Shown here in pieces: positions 61,001-64,000 of a DNA stretch of 64,000 bases. This stretch comes from a virus. The stretch is taken from positions 186,001 through 250,000 of IMG/VR virus record IMGVR_UViG_3300023184_000026; one strand, written 5' to 3'. The notes under the pieces were generated by a model. It searched no databases. It was not told where the DNA came from and saw only the letters and a program-made list of their open reading frames with translations. The position numbers and the translations under genes were made by a program. Each line of letters starts with the position of its first letter. The stretch's first letter is position 1.

Positions 61001-61439
61001 TTCTTCATTCAATGCTTTCACAAAAACTGCATATGACTATATTCAGAGCAATCTTATTGACACGGAATTGCTTGATATAGATGGTGACGGTAAAATCAAC
61101 ATGAATGATGCGAACATACTTGCATTATATTATTTAGAACGACTTGTTCCACAAAATCTGATACCTTTATTATCACCGGCCTCAACAAGAAAATATGTAA
61201 GGGATATAAATGATTATCTCAATCCATATTGCCATACTGATATTCACAAGGTCAATCCACATTTCTTGGAATATGAATATAGTTCATCATATGATCCCAC
61301 CGGTTCATATCTGGCACCATTTATAACAACTGTTGGATTATATGATGGAAATGAGCTTGTGGCGGTTGGAAAATTGGGCAGACCTGTTAAAAATTTAATA
61401 GATTGGCCCGTTAATATCATTGTTCGTTTTGATACATGA
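58077..61439 (+). CDS. FG-GAP propeller protein with dockerin-like EF hands, 1120 aa
   Basis: N-terminal domain as in 56837, then at least seven FG-GAP-like blades, for example FGEAVSSWYKYVVAGSSI, FGQSVSVRDNFLAVGSSS, FGKSVSLDRDTLAIGAPG, FGWCVALDSGSLFVGTNK, FGTSVAIGGKNLVIGC, FGKSVSLGGLYSAIT and YGYSVCLCSDFMVVGAP (about residues 250-800), as in integrin-like beta propellers. Near residue 901 DVNQDGVFDFLDVDLIMRFF and near 1001 DIDGDGKINMNDANILALYY are two dockerin-type calcium loops separated by ~100 residues. The C-terminus matches 56837. Probably a calcium-stabilised baseplate or receptor-binding protein. Confidence 0.8.
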   Translation: MIKQFSAGDITVRPFKTFKHWSVQSVHLGHKDAYGFNTYYDNLCEVNEGIKNTSIFYPSGSSYYTASVELINPSGKYARNIYSLTDSMFYRNKKNFMELFGVESIVTDTATGKKEVRNIHDRVVTLALNQTNFGEKIRPETVEIVDNSNPHATYIIKDDGYTNLYITGSHFSEYTYLSAMRNIYPRPYWNTSSGEFHLNLLDGESKHIDVDTAKEYLKLGMNVSYTGTSDYLYDSSSLVDTFQSDNEHFGEAVSSWYKYVVAGSSIDKYNLNTGSQGYAAIFKYDDNLGIHRPIKKFTSPLRDVGFLQDFDIDKTFPYTVENLQNSGSYFTDTFGQSVSVRDNFLAVGSSSGSICFPTGSYPGYVFVYDKYKGGTDNWGLINIIQGNSNGDNFGKSVSLDRDTLAIGAPGVSGSGAVYIFRRKQYMSGGCDAIETSSFWQTLSPETDLCDEIISESGSLIIYSERPIPWTYSSMAYTSSSIELLSGSMSASYDPNSTDTRRVSSSYYRVENGAWSGSYSWEYEAILTSSVLSLGDNFGWCVALDSGSLFVGTNKTGNGYATLFTCSYYSSSVGDCPTASWGEAKTFRRDGTYGDLDMSSQFYSIDVTGVSISDDGFGTSVAIGGKNLVIGCLRDKAFIPYASYTGSPTSLGSAYFYRNDYRCGSLGYWQVLKTFGDRKYQYNNNFGKSVSLGGLYSAITSWSDKVGRNVDYFNGEYIIDDLLYQASSSDDPNGVLGRVAIYKYSDVNETWQLTETIRRNKEANKPSNIYGYSVCLCSDFMVVGAPVVHFATASATASVYDPNNLVDFPANCSGSVYVYNVTNLEDNPLIGNVFYKNGYFALTHTGSNYRDIFTKTGSGGFDLTYQGSHTIYEHEYLTSIRPGEFNYSTNPTSLVKTPLMFDVNQDGVFDFLDVDLIMRFFQKRKFFEEFIFDDNGVVLEQSSNADNSWWGDDILQLESEDVLLQEQTGSAAYIASSSFNAFTKTAYDYIQSNLIDTELLDIDGDGKINMNDANILALYYLERLVPQNLIPLLSPASTRKYVRDINDYLNPYCHTDIHKVNPHFLEYEYSSSYDPTGSYLAPFITTVGLYDGNELVAVGKLGRPVKNLIDWPVNIIVRFDT

Positions 61440-61441
61440 CA

Positions 61442-61458
61442 TTATATTTATAATAAAC
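61442..61458 (+). promoter_or_regulatory. Late-type motif for 61477
   Basis: TTATATTTATAATAAAC; an AGGAGAA lies 9 nt before ATG 61477, one of few SD-like signals. Confidence 0.6.
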
Positions 61459-61476
61459 AAATAGGAGAATATCATT

Positions 61477-61803
61477 ATGCCAGAAATACTAGGACCAACG
61501 CCAAGACCATCATCAACAGAATCGCTGCTTGATCTATATAAAAATATTCGCACCAGTCAACCATTTGGTATACGCTCACATCTTACACGAAATACTATAA
61601 ACAGTATGGCTTGGGGTCTGGGCAAACAGGCAGGTGCTCCAAATTATATGACAACACGTCGTAATGCAGATACGCAGTATGAACGCACATTCCAGCCAAG
61701 TCAATTTTTAGTATATGCTCCACTAAGAGTCACATCATTCAATGGATATTCACTGAAATATGCTCAAAATGCATACAATCACGATAATCGTAATTATTAT
61801 TAA
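61477..61803 (+). CDS. Hypothetical late protein, 108 aa
   Basis: MPEILGPTPRPSSTESLLDL, then SHLTRNTINSMAWGLGKQAG and YERTFQPSQFLVYAPLRVTS. A tail or head component by position and by its strong SD-like start, the best in the late arm. Not recognised. Confidence 0.65.
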   Translation: MPEILGPTPRPSSTESLLDLYKNIRTSQPFGIRSHLTRNTINSMAWGLGKQAGAPNYMTTRRNADTQYERTFQPSQFLVYAPLRVTSFNGYSLKYAQNAYNHDNRNYY

Positions 61804-61823
61804 TTAAAATAAAAAAAGGTTAT

Positions 61824-62315
61824 ATGAAAGTATTGGGATTGGATTTATCCACCACAACTTGTGGTTGGGCTGTAGCAGAAAATAAGATTATTATTGGTGC
61901 TGGATTTGTTGATATTTCTGATGTGATTGAGTATGCTGCCAAAGCAGAACTTATTATAACTGCTTTAAAAGGTCAAACTTTTGAGAAAATAATGATTGAA
62001 GAAAGCTTGTTTGGATTTGCTGGCGGAGGCACTTCGCAGCAAGTTATAATCAAACTTGTGAAAAACAAGGCAGTTGTTGGTTATATCTTAGAAAACCATT
62101 ATAAATTGAAAGTAGAAAGCATACATGCTCAAACAGCACGAAAGAAAGCATTTGGAATTGCAAGAATCAAAGGAATAAAGTCAAAAGTGTTTGTAAAAGA
62201 GCAAGTTGAGAAACTATATGACATGAAGCCTTGGACTATTCTTAATAAAAAGGGCAATGAAGAAAAAAGAATGGAGGACGTAAGAGACGCTATAGTATTA
62301 AGTTTAGCGGGTTGA
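61824..62315 (+). CDS. RuvC-like Holliday-junction resolvase
   Basis: RNase H-fold nuclease cleaving four-way junctions during late recombination and packaging. MKVLGLDLSTTTCGWAVAEN (D7 in GLDLS), IMIEESLFG (second acidic), AQTARKKAFGIARIKGIKSK and the closing MEDVRDAIVLSLAG (DxRDA acidic pair) give the RuvC catalytic set. 163 residues, the usual phage length. It may replace T4 gp49 in this phage (inference). Confidence 0.82.
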   Translation: MKVLGLDLSTTTCGWAVAENKIIIGAGFVDISDVIEYAAKAELIITALKGQTFEKIMIEESLFGFAGGGTSQQVIIKLVKNKAVVGYILENHYKLKVESIHAQTARKKAFGIARIKGIKSKVFVKEQVEKLYDMKPWTILNKKGNEEKRMEDVRDAIVLSLAG

Positions 62316-62343
62316 TATATATTTCGTTTTTTTTTGATATTAT

Positions 62344-62361
62344 CATATACTTATTGATATA
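62344..62361 (+). promoter_or_regulatory. Late-type motif for 62387
   Basis: CATATACTTATTGATATA, identical over 18 nt to 24620-24637. Confidence 0.6.
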
Positions 62362-62386
62362 AGATTTAACAGATAAACATAATATT

Positions 62387-62953
62387 ATGAAAAGAAGCGA
62401 ACTAAAACAATTGATCAGAGAAACGATTGAAGAGCAAATGATCCAAGAATCAGAAGCCGTTGACAACTTGATAAAACATATCCAAGCATTGTCAAAAGAA
62501 GAACAGGGAATTCTTCAAAATAAATTGACCAACTTGTTCAAAACATCAAAGTCTGGTTCCTTGCAGGACGCATATAATGAGCTTGCAAAAAATGGTAAGA
62601 TAGTTATCATGCGCAGCGAAAAAAATAGAAATCAATTGATGGGATTTTTACAGTATAAAGATCAATTTTTGAACGACGAAAAATGCATAACCAGTAAAGA
62701 ATACGTAAAATATAATGCAAACGCATTTGCAGAAGAATATCCAAACCTTGCGTTTGCGTTTAAAAATAATCCAGAATTGATGATTCCGTCGGTAGGTCTT
62801 GATGACGAAAGAGTTCCCAGCCCGCTCAGAGGACATGGCACTTCTATGAAAGACCAAATAAGGGGTATCACGGGGTCTTGGAAAAAAAGACTTGGTGGGG
62901 CAGACATAAAAGTGGAACTTGATAAAAATCTTGAGCGCGACATGCCGAAGTAA
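62387..62953 (+). CDS. Late protein with LxQLIRE head, 188 aa
   Basis: Begins MKRSELKQLIRETIEEQMIQ, matching the heads of 39789 and 47029. The rest is helical (AVDNLIKHIQALSKEEQGIL, NKLTNLFKTSKSGSLQDAYN) with a basic-hydrophobic middle and ends DKNLERDMPK. Not recognised. The shared head suggests a common partner or particle, such as prohead core or baseplate. Confidence 0.6.
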   Translation: MKRSELKQLIRETIEEQMIQESEAVDNLIKHIQALSKEEQGILQNKLTNLFKTSKSGSLQDAYNELAKNGKIVIMRSEKNRNQLMGFLQYKDQFLNDEKCITSKEYVKYNANAFAEEYPNLAFAFKNNPELMIPSVGLDDERVPSPLRGHGTSMKDQIRGITGSWKKRLGGADIKVELDKNLERDMPK

Positions 62954-62995
62954 AAGCGCCGATATTATAACTTCTTAACAGCATTATCGGTTCAT

Positions 62996-63024
62996 AAACC
63001 CGCCAAAATACGGCGGGTTTTTTA
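62996..63024 (+). terminator. Rho-independent terminator
   Basis: AAACCCGCC (62996-63004) pairs with GGCGGGTTT (63012-63020), then T-rich. Confidence 0.85.
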
Positions 63025-63028
63025 TTGG

Positions 63029-63056
63029 TTGACTGATTGAATGTTTTGTGTATAGT
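63029..63056 (+). promoter_or_regulatory. Promoter for the primase
   Basis: TTGACT-N16-TATAGT, 10 nt before ATG 63067, with the early-type hexamers but no TTTTTATAAAAA spacer. Confidence 0.7.
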
Positions 63057-63066
63057 GACTATGTAA

Positions 63067-64000
63067 ATGTCGTCGCTAAAAACATCAGAACTCACAATTT
63101 TAGTAAATAATGTTCTAAAAGACACAGGACGACTGCGTAAAGGAAATAATTTACAATATCATTGTCCAAAATGTCATCATCGCAAGCGAAAATTGGAAGT
63201 GTGTCTTGATGCTCCAAATGCTTGGCATTGTTGGACATGTAATATAAAAGGCAGAGGATTATATTGGTTGTTGAAACTTGCACAAGCCACGCAAGAACAG
63301 TTCAACAAGTTGGAATCTCTTGTAGGAGCACATGTTTCTAAAAATAGTTTATCAGAGTTTGATAAAAAAATTGCGTCACTAACTTCAAATAAAGTATATG
63401 AAGATTATAGTGAAATATTATGTTTGCCAGATGAGTTTAAAAGTTTGGCGGAAAATGATGCTAGTATAGAATATCGCATTGCATTGAACTATGCAAAAAA
63501 ACGCAAACTATCATTTTGTGATATTATAAAATACAACATTGGATATTGCAGCAAAGGACCATTTGCCAATCGTATTGTATTTCCGTCATATGATAAAAAC
63601 AATAACTTAAACTTTTATAGTTGTCGCAGTTATTATGATGATGGTTACAAATACAAAAACAGCGAGTTTAGTAAAAATATTGTAGGATTTGAAAACCTTG
63701 TTGATTTTGATTTTCCAATTTATTTATGCGAGGGTGCTTTGGATGCCATCTCAATAAAAAGAAATGCAATTCCACTTTTTGGAAAAACTTTGAGCGCAAA
63801 ACTAAAAGCAACAATTGTACAAAGCAAATGTCCAGAAGTGAATATTGTGTTGGATGATGATGCATTGAATAATGCAATTCGCATCGCAGAATATATAAAC
63901 TCTATTGGTAAAGTATCCAAGTTGATACAACTGCAAGGCAAAGATCCAAATGTTTTGGGTTTTGCTGCAACAATGGAAAAGATTAGAAAAACAGATGTGC
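63067..64000 (+). CDS. DNA primase (DnaG type), 3' end beyond the window
   Basis: Makes RNA primers for DNA replication. The frame is open from ATG 63067 to the window edge (311 codons seen). The N-terminus holds a zinc-binding domain (YHCPKCHHRKRKLEVC with C33/C36 and WHCWTC with C55/C58), followed by RLxxR-type helical sequence (IKYNIGYCSKGPFANRIVFP) and a Toprim domain: YLCEGALDAISIKRN near 220-234 and VNIVLDDDALNNAIRIAEYI near 258-277. The zinc finger plus Toprim order is that of bacterial and phage primases. It has its own promoter after the terminator at 62996. Confidence 0.88.
   Translation, partial: MSSLKTSELTILVNNVLKDTGRLRKGNNLQYHCPKCHHRKRKLEVCLDAPNAWHCWTCNIKGRGLYWLLKLAQATQEQFNKLESLVGAHVSKNSLSEFDKKIASLTSNKVYEDYSEILCLPDEFKSLAENDASIEYRIALNYAKKRKLSFCDIIKYNIGYCSKGPFANRIVFPSYDKNNNLNFYSCRSYYDDGYKYKNSEFSKNIVGFENLVDFDFPIYLCEGALDAISIKRNAIPLFGKTLSAKLKATIVQSKCPEVNIVLDDDALNNAIRIAEYINSIGKVSKLIQLQGKDPNVLGFAATMEKIRKTDV

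Noticed and set aside
1-64000. Prophage integration signals, integrase or diversity-generating retroelement
   Set aside because: No integrase, att-like tRNA end duplication, reverse transcriptase or template/variable repeat pair was seen.

Overview
The window is part of the genome of a T4-like contractile-tailed phage (myovirus) with AT-rich DNA. The case rests on a T4-type baseplate block (gp5-like hub/spike, gp25, gp6), a gp55-like late sigma factor, PhoH, a RuvC-like resolvase, a DnaG-type primase and an SSB, together with the Hsp20, peptide deformylase and carbamoyltransferase genes typical of marine and freshwater T4 relatives. No integrase, attachment site, CRISPR or photosynthesis gene was seen. 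The host cannot be named. Most early genes have no Shine-Dalgarno sequence.

Left arm (1-24.2 kb, early accessory region). After an SSB gene and an AT-rich array of eight ~21-bp repeats comes a battery of about 55 mostly tiny plus-strand genes. Most carry a private copy of one promoter: TTGACT or TTGCTT, a TTTTTATAAAAA-type spacer, and a (C/T)ANNNT -10 box. In at least 27 of them the -10 box ends exactly 7 nt before ATG, so transcription should start on the A of the start codon and the mRNAs should be leaderless. SF2 helicase, kinase-like, nuclease-like and MGYTHY-family proteins lie among many unknowns. Two GIY-YIG and one DUF559-like endonuclease genes run on the minus strand, two of them directly behind orphaned promoters. 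A stable-RNA district (8.0-14.7 kb) encodes tRNA-Met(CAT) twice, tRNA-Ile(TAT), tRNA-Lys(TTT), a class-II tRNA with anticodon TGT, tRNA-Glu(TTC) and several structured RNAs of unknown type. Many of these RNAs follow boxA-like (T/G)GTTCTTT leaders.

Boundary (24.17-24.64 kb). A G/C-homopolymer cluster and an AT-rich gene-free stretch separate the early arm from the late arm.

Right arm (24.6-64 kb, mostly late genes). First come unknown virion or internal proteins, two HExxH proteins and PhoH. Next are three adhesin-like proteins with Thr-Pro stalks (30-33.7 kb), then a tightly coupled sugar cassette of two glycosyltransferases, a carbamoyltransferase and a bifunctional glycosyltransferase (33.7-39 kb). 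Hsp20, a membrane/coiled-coil Thr-Pro protein, peptide deformylase and the gp55-like sigma follow, and then the baseplate and tail block (44.5-61.8 kb) ending in a giant LamG protein and an FG-GAP/dockerin protein. RuvC-like resolvase and DNA primase close the window. Many late genes follow a TATATTTATA-type motif, close to the T4 late box TATAAATA, which fits recognition by the encoded gp55-like sigma.

Reading across the parts: private leaderless promoters let each early gene be expressed alone; phage tRNAs for A-ending codons (ATA, AAA, GAA, ACA) suit the AT-rich late genes; gp55 would switch on the tail genes; and the sugar cassette beside Thr-Pro stalks suggests glycosylation of virion proteins or of the host surface.
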